The notes: generated by a model not told the origin, from the letters alone. 28,397 nucleotides of DNA from Dissophora ornata (GCA_025201705.1 MU616983.1:1-28397); one strand, 5' to 3'. Positions 1 through 10,696 are shown, counted from the first letter of the stretch. Program-made: numbers and translations.

Positions 1-76
<76 letters not shown>
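1..76. repeat. Poly-T homopolymer at window start
   Basis: 76 consecutive T. It may be a contig-end artefact or a genuine T tract downstream of the minus-strand WD40 gene. Its length cannot be trusted from the assembly. Confidence 0.95.
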
Positions 77-445
77 CCCTTTCTCCACCTTGTACAATAG
101 TATTCCACAAAAAAAAGCTCCTCCTAGTTTGTTTCTTATCTCAATAAACCCACAAAAAAAACGTAGACTTGAATCTACAAAAAGAAAGACATGTGTAGTG
201 TGTGTGTGTGTGTTAGCCAATATGGCTCGCAGGTATGAACCTTATTTATTAAGGCTCTGAAAAGGGGGCGAACTGATACGTTTCGTTCAGATGATCGGAT
301 CTCGCCTCATATTGTAATTCCTACATGTTTTTTTTTTCAACAGTTTGAGACGCGTTAGGATTCTGTCTAGACCGCAGTGAGCAAAAACACATTCCACTTT
401 CAAAAATAATGACAAAATACCGAAACGGCAAAAAAAAAAAAAAGC
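77..445. other. Non-coding stretch: 3' flank of the WD40 gene
   Basis: No convincing reading frame. A (TG)n run lies near 198-212. The hexamer TTTATT at 245-250 reads AATAAA on the minus strand, about 195 nt past the stop of the WD40 gene, and is a plausible poly(A) signal for it. An A-run at 430-443 sits directly downstream of the stop. Confidence 0.6.
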
Positions 446-3400
446 TTACATAAACGCCATACTGCCGTCCTTGTTCAAAATCATCATCACATTCTTGACA
501 GGATGGAAACAGGCGTGGACAATTCTCTTGCCGCCCAGGTTTAAAATTTGGCTAGGCCCACCGGCTGTTCTGGAAGAAGTATCTCCATAGAGTGGTGGCC
601 TGTTCCGGAAGATGGGGTGTCCTGATGCTCCACATCCTGTGGTCACGATGCTGTCAAAGTGAACGTCCCCTGTAACTACTCCAGCTCCAGGTCGTTGGTT
701 ATAATTCAATCTGATCCCGTTCCATCTTACATCCCATACATTGACCACCCCATCTTCGCTTGCGCCTGTGCACAAAAGACCGCCCTCGGGTTGCCAGGAC
801 GGAGCCGAAAGCCTCGAAATCACGTTTGTGGTAGGATAGCCCAAAGTCAATACCGGTAGCGTCGGTGCTCTTTCATCCATCAGAACGTATTGATGCGATT
901 TGCGCAGCAAGCTATAATCAAAAGTATAACGCGGTCAGGGTTCAAGAATTTGCATAGTCAAAAGTTCAAATACTTTCGGGCTCCTCAAAATAACTTACGA
1001 TACTACGTTGATCCGAGGGTCCGTTGGATTCTGTAGGATGTGCGTAACTGGCCCAAGTCTCTGTTCGTGTATCGCTTTGTCATGCTCGAGATCGTAGCTG
1101 ATGTATTTCTTGTCCAGCCCCCCCGAGAAGAGCGTCTTCGAGTAATAAGAATATGCAACGCTAGTGACAGCATTACTATGTAGGTGATGAACTGCGTCCA
1201 GTCCTTGAGGGTCATAGGTGCGATCGCCTTGACCGTCTGGTGCATGAAACTTCCAGTGGTACTAGATTTCATACAAGAATCAGTCAGAGGAGCTGGTCCG
1301 AAGAACATAATACGAACAAGACAGAACGGGTCGTTATATCATGGTCAGCTTACTATTTCACTGCCTCTTCCTCCTGTAATGTACGACATTGAATGATCTT
1401 CCTTCATGACAGCAGTGACAGCATTGATCGCTTTGGAATGGGCTGTAGTTGTAATTGTGAGAATCCTGTACGCCAACTTTCCTTCACGGTTGAAGTAGAT
1501 GGTAATCAAATTTGTCTGTGTCTCTGGAATAGAATTGGAGTTTGGCTCGGCGTTCTGATGCTCCGCGGTAGCTGGCTCCCAGCTGGCTCCTTGCTTCAGA
1601 TGGCTAACGGCTACAACCGCATCCTCTCTCACCCATGTAAGAGTTTCTGTATATGGGATAACTCGATGCTCTTTCATGGGTACCGTTACGAGCAGTCGCT
1701 GGGTGTTGATGTTCCAAAAGTGTATAGACCTAATTCATATAAATCGAGTTTTCTCGTGAGAAATTAAAGCCTTGGCACTTCGATGGCTTGAATCAAAGTT
1801 TTGTGTCGTCTCCATGGACGACAATATTGACACGATCTGTCTTACCCGTCTAAGGAACTCGTAGCAGCAATACCATCGAATGGAGTCTGATGGGAGAACG
1901 GGTTGATCTCCATTGGGTTTGGTCTCCTACCTCCAAAAACACGATCGTGAATGGCTTTGTGACCCTCAGAGAGAACTGCCATCGTAGGCTGACAAGCAAT
2001 GGGTAGTTGATAGGCACTTCTGTCAAAGACTCGCCTGTATCCTGCGGAGCGAGGTTGAGGGAATGCCTGTTGCACAGCGCGATCAGGGGCGGCTGGCATA
2101 CGGATCGTCACCATACCGCTGTCTACTATCTTATGAGCATTGTCCTCCGTCTTGACCCTTGGTCCTCCTGATACTGGTTTAAGAGATGGTGGTGGTGGAA
2201 CAGGATCTGGCGCCCTAGCAGCGCTTTGAGAGCCCCCGATTCCACTAGATGCAACGATCTCCGACTGAATTGAGCTGGTTCGGGACCGAGGCGCGCCTGA
2301 ACGTTGCGAGGTTCCTGTTTGTCCAATCTGAGGTGATTCTGGTGTTGACTGGGGAGCAAATGCTGCTGCCGGCTGCATCTTCTGGATCCTCAGTTCATCC
2401 CTCAGCTCTCGCATCTCAGCATTGAACCTCCTGTTGATAACGTCCATTTTCCTCAGTGTTGCCTTCAATTTATCCATACGCGATGTGCATTTCTCCACCA
2501 GTCCATTCATCTAGAGTGTCACAGAATCAAAGTCCAAGATGTGTTGCAAGGAAATTAATAAAGGCGTTACCAATCGTCGTTGAAGCTCAATGCGAGAGCG
2601 CTGCTCTATTATTACCTTGTTCATCATTTCCGTCATAGGACCATCGAGTCGTATCGAAGGATCAGAATTAAGAGTAGCACGCGACGAGGGCAGAGGATCC
2701 AATCTCGACTTATGCAACGCCAAGGGCATATCACTGTCCAGAGCGTTGCCCTCACTTTCATCGGTGGTGTTAAGGATGCTCTCATCGCTCTCCGATGACA
2801 TGTAATATCTGTATCGACGCTTTTTACGGTTATCGCCGCGCCCTATACGAGACCGGGAACGAGACCGGTAGCGGTTCGCGTCGCTGTCACTGTCACTGCT
2901 TGCGCTCTCACTATCAATGAAACTCGCTCCGTCGCTATCGATATTGTCATCCCTGCGCCTGGATCTGGAAGGAGACCGGGGGCGCTTTACCCTCACCTCC
3001 CCCATGGCGATCACTCTTCTTACAGGCCTGCTCCTGCTCCTGCTCCTAAACCGACTCTTGCTGCGTGCCCTCGATTTGCTCCTACCCCTATCCTCGCTCC
3101 TGCTCCGCGCCCTACTCTTACTTCGATGGCGGCTCTTACTCCGCCCTCTCTCTCTCTCCTGCCGATGGCTGTGAGCATGGTCTTGCTCGATATCGATGGG
3201 GACAGTGGGTCCTGATCCTGCCGGAACTCTCGGGTCAGTAGATGTAGTTGCTATGGTCGATCCCGCCGCCATTTTCGACGTTGATGTCGCCCCAATCGGA
3301 GCCGCCCCTGCCATTGTTGTTGTTCCCACATTAGCCGCGTTCGTCTCGGATGGTCTCGCAAATGGATTCTTATACCTCGTCGCCAGTGCCGCATAATCTC

Positions 3401-4184
3401 TTCCTGTTGCGGACGACGAGTGGGACGCGACTGCATCTCGTGAGCTACTGTGGCTGAAGATCGGTTGGTTCTTAGCGGTGCTGGGCGGGCTCCTTCCGCG
3501 CTCTGGATGTGCTGGATGGCCATATGAAATAGAGCTATCATCACTGACGCGAGGGGTGGAAAGGCTTGGTACAGGGTCATGGGTTCTCCCACCATGCGAG
3601 GCAGGGCTCTTTCCTTGCCGGACTGGACTTGGTTTTCTTGATACGCGCTCATGGTGCGGAGGACCTTGTAAGTCACCAGAGTTGGTAGTCGCAGAGCGGT
3701 TGCTGTGATGATGAGGTTCTTGTCCATAACGTGGGTCCGATGGAGGCTCCCGAGTATACCCACGTGCTCGCTCTGCTGTCCAAGAATACCTTGCCAAAGA
3801 GCTGCCGCCGGTGGCGAGGTCGTTGTTGGAAGACGGCTCTGATTTCCAAGTTGGTCTCCTGCGTCGATTATCCTTGTCGTGCCGCTCCTCTCGCAGCCAC
3901 TCATCTTCCCTTGCGCGTCGCTCCTCCCGCGGTCGGTAGTTATTAGAGTTTGGAAAGTTGTGTCGGCTGTTCAAGGAGGTCGGCAGAGTTGTGGCCGGAG
4001 CCGGCGGTGGATTGAGGTTTGGCGGGGTAGCCGCCGTGGGCGAAGCTTTCGCGGGGTGAGCGGCCGGAGGTTCGGATGCGACTGCGCGGGTGGCTTGCGG
4101 CTGGGATGTTGGAGCTGAACTCTGGGAAGCGATGTTCGGCCGCGAGCGACGCCGTGGGTCTTTTGAGGAAGCACCGGACGACAT
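446..4184 (-). CDS. RS-rich, coiled-coil, WD40-repeat protein (1127 aa, five exons)
   Basis: Exons (minus): 4184-2571, 2510-1846, 1729-1354, 1261-999, 911-446. All introns are GT-AG and phases close, giving 1127 residues. Residues 1-340 are disordered (Pro, Ser, Ala, His). Residues 341-450 are an SR region with many RS/SR dipeptides, followed by an acidic Ser-Asp stretch. Residues about 518-585 form a coiled coil (IIEQRSRIELQRR continuing into MDKLKATLRKMD), and the first intron falls inside it. From about residue 715 there are WD40 blades: DGSIHFWN, SGGLDKKYISYD and TGASEDGVVNVWD are clear strand-d/WD signatures. WD40 propellers are protein-interaction platforms, and RS domains are typical of nuclear RNA-processing factors, so a nuclear scaffold role is inferred, not shown. 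I do not recognise an orthologue. Start chosen as the only upstream ATG of the long exon-1 frame. The last blade ends at the C-terminus. Confidence 0.85.
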
Positions 4185-4587
4185 AGCCGTTCGTAATAAT
4201 ATGACGGATCTATTTTCACTGGTGAGATTGATTTGCTATCTCCCTTCCTGTTGGCTTTGCTGTGACTCCGCTTTGTTTTTTATTCACGGCTGAAAAGGTG
4301 GGGTGCGCAATCAGCATGCCGCAACACTCGGCGTAGAATCCGATGGGACGTGTTATTACGCTCGACAAGTAGTGGCTAGACACGTATTATACGAGTACGT
4401 GGTAGATCCTAGGAATGCCGGCGGTGCAGGAACTGCGAATGGTTCAAGAAAAGATTTAAAGATGGAGAGTGCACACAAAGGCCACGTGCGGGAGGAGACA
4501 AAAGGGCAAAAAAGGACATTGTGCAGAAACATAAATTCTTCTTCTGGCTCGTGCCCATACACTATGTGTCTATCAGAACATGTTTGC
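4185..4587. promoter_or_regulatory. Intergenic region: WD40-gene promoter and PRS 3' flank
   Basis: Both flanking genes are on the minus strand, so these 403 bp must hold the 3' UTR of the PRS gene and the promoter/5' UTR of the WD40 gene. TTTATT at 4279-4284 (AATAAA on minus) is a candidate PRS poly(A) signal. Long reading frames here on the plus strand run antisense into the PRS exons and are not genes. Confidence 0.5.
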
Positions 4588-6264
4588 TCACAAACTCTTG
4601 GGAACCTGCGAGAAGAGGTACGAAATACTTTCGCCATTGTGCGTGCGACGGATGGCCTCCGCAAGCGTTGCACTGATGTCGAGCACTTTGAGCTTGGGTG
4701 TGAGTGCACGCTTCTCCGGAGGGATCGGATATGTGTTTGTTACTACGATCCTGTGCACATTCGCGCACTCTTCGATCTGGCGCAGAGAGTTCCCGCTGAG
4801 GATACCGTGCGTCGCAATGATGTAAACCTCCTTGGCTCCATGGCCGACCAAGTTGTCGGCAGCCTCCAAGAACGAGTGGCACCCGTCAATCATGTCATCC
4901 TATCCAGACATAAAAAAAAAATACAATTAGACTTTGCGAATCGGGATCAAGAGGCTATCAACTCTGCGATCTGATGACTTACGACAATAAAGCAGACTTT
5001 GTCCTGGACGTCGCCCACCAATGTCATCATTGACGTTTCATCAGCAGTCGCTTCTGCCCTTTGAATCTCATGGCCTGTCTCAGCGTCCACCAAGTCATCG
5101 TCATAGTCGTCATCTTCGTCCTCGAGGCGGTTGTAGATGTTTTCTGGCTTTGACAGAGAGTGATCTGGGTCCATAGCATGTCCTGGCCTGGTCCTGTCCT
5201 TGTGGATCAATGCAAAGTCGATGTTGAGGCTGTCTGCCAGTGAAGTCACCCTAAGCATTAAAGAAAAGTCCCTTCAGTGGTGATTCTTTTTCTCGTTCTT
5301 TGTTTGCTGCCACCCTCTCTTGCTTTAGACTCTGGTACGTCAAAGTTGTGTGTACATACCTCTTGGCCCCACCAGCGTTCTTACTGACAACAACACCGTT
5401 CTCCCAGTCATCAACATTGTCTTTGATCCATTGTGCGATCGTTGGCTCGGCATAGAGATTGTCCACAGGGCGGTTGAAGAAACCCTGCATCTGGGACGCG
5501 TGCAAATCCATGGTGATGATGTGGTCAACTCCAGAGATGGAGAGGATATTGGCAACCACTGATGCCATTCGATCAGATCCCACAATAGGATAGGAGGCAG
5601 TATGGTCAGTTACCGGCCCTTGTTTGTTGCAATGACACATTTGAGGCAAGACGAGAGAAGAGCTTACGTTTAGCTGCGATTGCACCGCGGTGCTTCTTCT
5701 TCTTGCTCTGCTTTGAGTAAGGAAAGTAAGGGATGACGGCGGTGACGCGCTCGGCGGACGAGCCCTTGCAGGCGTTGATCATGATGAGAAGCTCCATCAG
5801 TGAGTCGTTGATCTTTGAGGAGCCAGACTGGATGATGAACACGTCCTCGTTACGGACAGACACGCCTAGACAAGGATCGGCATCAGGTTGGGACAGGGAT
5901 TGACACGTGTGAGGAGGGATAGCATGGCAACCTTGGGCAGCGATTGATCTGGAACGTGACATCGAAAACAACAAGATATGACTGTATGATTGCAGTCTCG
6001 TGTATACATACCGATCTCAACCGAGGTCTCTTTGTTCTTGAACTGGGAGAGCGTGGCCTTTGCGGGCTCAACCCCGAGGCGTTTTGTGACCAGAGCAGCG
6101 AGCTCCGGATGGGAGCTCCCGGCAAAGACCTTGGTTCGGCGCACTAAGGTGTGGCAGAGCAGGAATGGTTAGCAGATTTTTTTTATATGGAATGGTTAGC
6201 AGAGAATGTATGATTCGGATTTGGATCTGGGAAGGACTAGTCACACGAGCGAATGCACTTTACT
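4588..6264 (-). CDS. PRS1: Ribose-phosphate pyrophosphokinase, Prs1-class subunit (389 aa)
   Basis: Coding exons (minus): the A at 6264 joined to 6143-6012, then 5865-5668, 5618-5360, 5250-4983, 4899-4588; phases close. The family transfers pyrophosphate from ATP to ribose 5-phosphate to make PRPP for purine, pyrimidine, His and Trp synthesis. Family landmarks: N-terminus [22 protein letters not shown] (res. 83-92), [14 protein letters not shown] (145-158), KNAGGAKRV, and C-terminal [20 protein letters not shown]. Like yeast Prs1 and mammalian PRPSAP, the PRPP loop is atypical: [13 protein letters not shown] (284-296) lacks the usual TGGT. An acidic insert of about 50 residues (220-270) precedes it, comparable to the non-homologous region of yeast Prs1. 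The loop after SKQ is KKKKHRG, not KDKSRAP. It is therefore probably a regulatory or obligate-partner subunit of a hetero-oligomer. The first intron is inferred from a good donor at 6263 and an acceptor at 6144. Confidence 0.92.
6144..6263 (-). other. Candidate intron splitting the PRS start codon
   Basis: No in-frame ATG precedes the conserved N-terminus; the frame there begins CCTTAG|TGCGCCG, an acceptor directly before TG. Upstream on the minus strand, CATAAAAA|GTAAAGTG offers a donor whose exon ends in A. Joining them gives AAAAATGCGC, an ATG in an A-rich context. A GTG start or another upstream exon is the alternative. Confidence 0.5.
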
Positions 6265-6925
6265 TTTTATGGGGATGCTTCGAGGACAGAGAGGGAGGGC
6301 AAGGTGCAGGGAAGGGTTGGGGGGGCAAGAGAGGAGAGAGAGAGGGGAGAGAGGGGAGAGGGGAGAGAGGAGAGAGAAAGAGAGAGAAATAGAGAGAGAG
6401 AGAGCGAGAGAGAGAGAGCAAGATCTCAAGTTCTAGGGCAGAGTGGGGAGGGTGGAGGTCATTAATGTCGCAATGACACCGTGACACCGAAGGTGATTCG
6501 AGCGAGTGAATCGGGCCGTTGGGCAGAGCGGAAGGTGGAAGCGACCCCTCACGAGGGGCGGAGATGTGTGTGTGGGGAGAGGGCACACCAAGGATCAGCA
6601 ACTCTAAATTGCCGCTGGTGGACGTCACATCAAATGCGTGTCTCAGCCTCTCAGGAAGGGGTTGGCTGTCTCGCCGCTGCTTCAACATATTGCATATTGC
6701 GCATCGCTCTGTGCTCTTCCTCTGCTCCATCAATCTCTCCATCCATCCCTTCTTCATTTGTCTCTTTCTCTCTTTTTCTCTCTCTTTCTCTCTCTCTCCC
6801 TCCGTATCCATCCATCATCACATCCATTCGCCTATCCTCCTTCTCGCCGCCGCTAAATTCAAGCCAACGAATCACACTCGCCGCTTTACTGCTTTACCAC
6901 ACACAACCTTACAGTCACTATAACA
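6265..6925. promoter_or_regulatory. Divergent promoter between PRS and ArfGAP gene, with mirrored pyrimidine tracts
   Basis: The 5' ends of two genes face away from each other across about 660 bp. GA-rich DNA at 6319-6420 is a CT tract on the PRS (minus) sense strand, and a CT tract at 6755-6803 lies on the ArfGAP (plus) sense strand. Such pyrimidine tracts are common in fungal core promoters and 5' leaders. No clear TATA box is seen on either side. Confidence 0.6.
6319..6420. repeat. GA-rich simple repeat
   Basis: About 100 bp composed almost only of G and A, largely GAGAGA. It forms the CT tract on the PRS sense strand just upstream of the proposed first exon end. Confidence 0.9.
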
Positions 6926-9443
6926 ATGTCCGACAGAAAACTGCCCATCGAGAGGAGCGAGCGCATCCTCGCCGAGTTGCTAAAAATTCCCGTCAATACC
7001 ATCTGCTGCGACTGTGGTGCAGCAAGTAGGTGTTGTTGGTTTCCGGCTTGCTTCTCTACTTACTTCTAGCACTGGGCGTCGACAAAATTCTACTACCGTT
7101 GAACGACTCTGACAGACTTGACGTTCAATTTGTCTTGGCACTCATTGTACGCACTATAGATCCAAAGTGGACCTCATACTCGCTGGGCTGCTTCCTCTGT
7201 GTCCGCTGCTGCAGTGTCCATCGAAAGATGGGCACACACATCTCAAAGGTCAAATCTGTCTCCATGGACTCATGGAGTCAGGAAGATATCGATGTAAGAA
7301 AATAACACTCGCAACAACCATCAGTTATTCTAGAGTGGACTTGCCCATTTTAGAATCCTCCGTTGATATCCTTGCAACTGCTATTAGACTATGAAAGCCT
7401 GGGGTAACGGCAAAGTCAACGCCATGTACATGCCCAATCCCGAGCGCCATCCGCCACCAACCAGCATGGAAGGAAGGTATGCTGGCCAGACCGTCCATCC
7501 CACCGTCCAGTCGCGGATCAGGCAACTGACAGACTCCTTTGATGCATGTGTCCTCCATCTACAATAGCGCCATGGAGCAGTACATCCGGTCAAAGTACGA
7601 GCGAAAAGAGTTCATGGAAGGCGGAGGCAACCACCAGGTAGGACTTGGGCTTCTACACATGGATCCCTTTTTCAACTATTACGGATGTGAATCAAACCAT
7701 GACACTAAACCTTCACTTTCGGGTTACAGCCGTCATCACGCTCCGCCTACGGAAATTCGTTTTCAGGAGGCAGAAGCAGCAGCCGCAGTAACGATATTGT
7801 CGACACACAGTCCTATACCACTCAGATGTCCGCGTTGCGATCTATGGGCTTCACAGATAATGCCAAGAACCGGCAGGTGCTCCAGTCGACAAGCGGAGAT
7901 GTACCGAGCGCTATCGAGATTCTTTGCCGTATTGGCTCTGGACCCGTGACCTCTTCTGCAAATTTGTCAGTATCCAATTCGACACGTAACAATGGGAATA
8001 ACAGTTCGACGAGAACTTCTTCCCGGCGCAGCCCATCCTCCGGAAATAACAGTAGTGGTGGAGGGGGTGGCGGTTCAGATTCAAAGGAGACCATTCTCTG
8101 GAATATGGGCTTTCATGACTCGGCTTTGAACAAGGAAGCCCTCCGCCGTGCTGGAGGCAACCCCGATGTCGCAGCCGGAATTCTGATCGATGAAAAGGAC
8201 AAACTGGCTCGAGCCGTTCGTGAAAAATCGTCGTCATCACCTCTTCCTTCACGCCTCGATCCGCCAGGAAGCGCCAAAGCTCAAAAGAATGAGAGTAACC
8301 TTTTGTTGGATCTCTCCGATGACAGCAACAACAACAGCCAGCAACAGCAACAACTGCAGCAGCAGCAGATGTTCCAGCAGCAGATGCAAATGCAAAATGC
8401 CTTTGGCAACTCCAATCAGCAGTGGTCCAACCAGAACGCAGGCGTTGATCAGTTTGGTAAGTTTTTTTTTTGAAGTGAAGCTGAGCCCTAGCCTTTGCTT
8501 TTGGAGGCCCTGCTGATACTCATCCATTGATTCGATCGAAAATATAGGCCAGAATCATAACCAACTCCAGTCAATTCTCGAGAAGAATGCAAGTATCCTG
8601 GCGCTCTACAACTCTGAGCAAAACAACAATAACAACAATGGCAATATGAACAACATGTTCGGAAACAATTCCATGAACAATGCCTTCGGCTTACAGCAGC
8701 AGCAGCAGCAGCAGCAGCAACAACCCGGGAACTTCAATGACATGAACTCCTGGGCGACAAACAACAATAACAATAACAACATGTCCATGAACTCTGCGTT
8801 TGGGCTTCAGACCAGCATGGCAACAGGAGCCAACAACATGTTTGCCACCAACAATAACAATAATCCCGGCATGGGCATGGGCATGGGCATGGGCATGATG
8901 AACTCAGGCATGGACAGCTCCGCACAGCACCAGGCTAATAACCCGTTTGGTCTTTCGAACCAGGGATTGGGCAACAATCTCAGTAGTCCCAATGCATTCG
9001 GTACCCTGACTAGCAATAGTGCTGGGATGGCTGGTAACAACATGTTCAATGCGAACAACGCCAATAACAACAACCAGTTTGCAGGCCTAGGCGCCATGGG
9101 AGCGGCCTCGCCAACGCCATCGTCCAATAGTTTATGGAACAACAACACGAACATGAACAGTCCTGCGTTTATGGGCGGGAACACCCAGGCTATGAAGTCT
9201 TTGAGTCCAATGGGAAATATGGGCACTAGCATAGGCAACGGCATGGGCAATAATGGCATGGGCAATGGCATGGGCAACGGTATGGGCAATGGTATGGGCG
9301 CCGGCATGGGCATGAACGGTATGAATAACATGAACGGTACGAATACCAACAACTTTAATTCGGCTTTTGGAATGAACCAGAATAGCAGTAACAACCACAA
9401 TCCCTGGGGCAACAACAACAATAACAACAACAGTTTGTTCTAG
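6926..9443 (+). CDS. ArfGAP with two UBA domains and Q/N-rich tail, Gts1-like (671 aa)
   Basis: Exons: 6926-7025, 7160-7293, 7388-7476, 7568-7637, 7730-8456, 8548-9443; all GT-AG and in phase. Residues about 10-125 form an ArfGAP domain. It has the zinc finger CxxC-x16-CxxC (C27, C30, C47, C50), the arginine finger R55 in SVHRKMG, and THISKVKSVSMDSW. Two UBA-like helices follow: MSALRSMGFTDNAKNRQVLQ (from 164) and ETILWNMGFHDSALNKEALR (about 251-270). Then come LLLDLSDD (resembling a clathrin-box motif, about 322), a Gln run (334-350), and an Asn/Met/Gly-rich tail with poly-Q, GMGMGM and one NPF (505-507), a motif that binds EH domains. ArfGAPs stimulate GTP hydrolysis by Arf in vesicle traffic. 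ArfGAP-UBA-polyQ is the layout of yeast Gts1, though a second UBA is unusual. Start ATG lies in a CAAC-rich leader and gives MSDRKLPIERSERIL. Confidence 0.9.
8687..9435 (+). repeat. In-frame Q/N/GM codon repeats in the ArfGAP gene tail
   Basis: Contains a CAG/CAA run (8695-8724), AAC/AAT runs, and GGCATG repeats near 8868-8897 and 9238-9312. The repeats keep the reading frame and encode poly-Gln, poly-Asn and Gly-Met. Length variation between strains is likely. Confidence 0.9.
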
Positions 9444-9465
9444 GGGCGCATGAGATAGATGAACG

Positions 9466-9471
9466 AATAAA
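9466..9471 (+). terminator. AATAAA poly(A) signal of the ArfGAP gene
   Basis: A perfect AATAAA 22 bp past the TAG stop at 9441-9443. The next bases (9480-9482) are already the stop codon of the convergent nitrilase gene, so the transcript must end inside or beyond that gene's 3' end. Confidence 0.65.
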
Positions 9472-9479
9472 TATGTATT

Positions 9480-10696
9480 TTAAGTCGAAAAGATGTCGTA
9501 TCGTCTATGGTTCATGACAGGCATTTCAGTACGAATACGTTCCAACGCTGCAAGGTCAATGGGCGCGACTGCGATACCCTCCTCTTGACCATCGCACGCC
9601 GCCACTACTTTGCCCCATGGATCAACGATCTGAAAAGATAAGGAAGGTTAACAAAGATCTTCTGTCAACATTCAGGTCCTTCATTTCTTGAGGAGAACAA
9701 GTCATCGAGAAAATAACTCACCATGGCGTGTCCATAGCTGTATCGTTTTTCAGAGTGTTGGCCCACCTGGGCAGCAGCAACGACATACGATTGCGCTTCA
9801 ATCGCCCTACTCCTGAGGAGGACCTCTGAATTAAATTTGTTTGCTATCAGTGAGTGGCATGCGTCGTTGTCTTTTTTTTGGTTTGCAACCAACCGGGCAT
9901 CGATTCAAAAGAAAGCAGCGCGCCTACCCCAATGCGCCTCTCCTGTCTTGATCGTAAACGCTGAAGGATACGTCAAGATCTCAGCTCCTAATTTCCTGAG
10001 CCCCAGGGCCAGCTCCGGGAACCTGAGGTCGTAGCAGATCCCTAAACCAACCTTGCCCACCGGCGTCGACACTGGTGGCACGAGTTTGTCGCCCGCGGCT
10101 GTGTTTTGGCTCTCCATCAGTCGGGGACCGTTCTCGATGTCAACGTCAAAGAGGTGGATCTTGCGGTAGGATTCGACAACGGAGCCTTGGTCGTTGATGA
10201 GCACATGCGTGTTGTACAGGCGGCCTGGGAAGGGACTCTATCAATGTTTCAATTGACACGCGTTTTTGAAATGTCAGGGACTGTGTGCAAGGAGGACATG
10301 GAGATGTAGCAGTAACAATCCTGAAATCACGCCTCCAAACCTGCTCGTGTATTCCAACAGAGCACCAGATCCCGAGTTGCTTGGCCTCAGCACACATCCC
10401 CTCCAGGAACAATCCCGATGGCAGAGGATGTGCGAGCTTTAAAGCTTCCTCGCTTGGGTTCCCGATGAAATCGGAAGCCTCAGGGAAGAAGACCATCTAC
10501 GTCAGTTGAACCACAAAAAAAAAGGATTGGCCTTCAAACTCTTTCAGTTGCCAGCATCACTGCGACGAGCGGTTTGATATCAAACCTTGGCTGCCTGCTT
10601 GGACGCTTGACCCATGAGTTGAAGGCATGTCGTCAGATTAGCAGAGACTGATTGCCCGCCACGAAACTGTGCAACTGCAATCTTTATTTGCTGCAT
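9480..10696 (-). CDS. NIT1: Nit1-type nitrilase: deaminated glutathione amidase (276 aa)
   Basis: Exons (minus): 10696-10586, 10496-10341, 10237-9928, 9825-9722, 9629-9480, all in phase. Carbon-nitrogen hydrolase with the complete Glu-Lys-Cys triad: E43 in [11 protein letters not shown]115 in [10 protein letters not shown]157 in [12 protein letters not shown]. Closest by eye to metazoan NIT1 / yeast Nit2 (FFPEASDFI, SPVSTPxGKx[46 protein letters not shown]) rather than to the omega-amidase NIT2. That enzyme hydrolyses deaminated glutathione, a transaminase side product. Length 276 is normal. Start [14 protein letters not shown] matches the usual N-terminal strand. The promoter must fit in the 108 bp between this gene and OGG1's stop. 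Two donors are GTTTGR, weaker than the others in the window. Confidence 0.92.

Noticed and set aside
2917..3174. Leu-rich plus-strand frame resembling a membrane protein
   Set aside because: It is the antisense of the RS-codon repeats in the WD40 gene; Arg/Ser codons read as Leu/Ala on the other strand.
4303..4974. 223-codon plus-strand open frame
   Set aside because: It runs antisense through the conserved last PRS exon and has no family signature; it is a shadow frame.
6481..7029. 182-codon plus-strand frame over the ArfGAP start
   Set aside because: It is out of frame with the ArfGAP first exon, spans a CT simple repeat and has no recognisable domain.
8807..9430. Leu/Pro/Met-rich 207-codon minus-strand frame
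   Set aside because: Antisense of the Asn/Met/Gly repeat exon of the ArfGAP gene; the open frame follows from the codon repeats.
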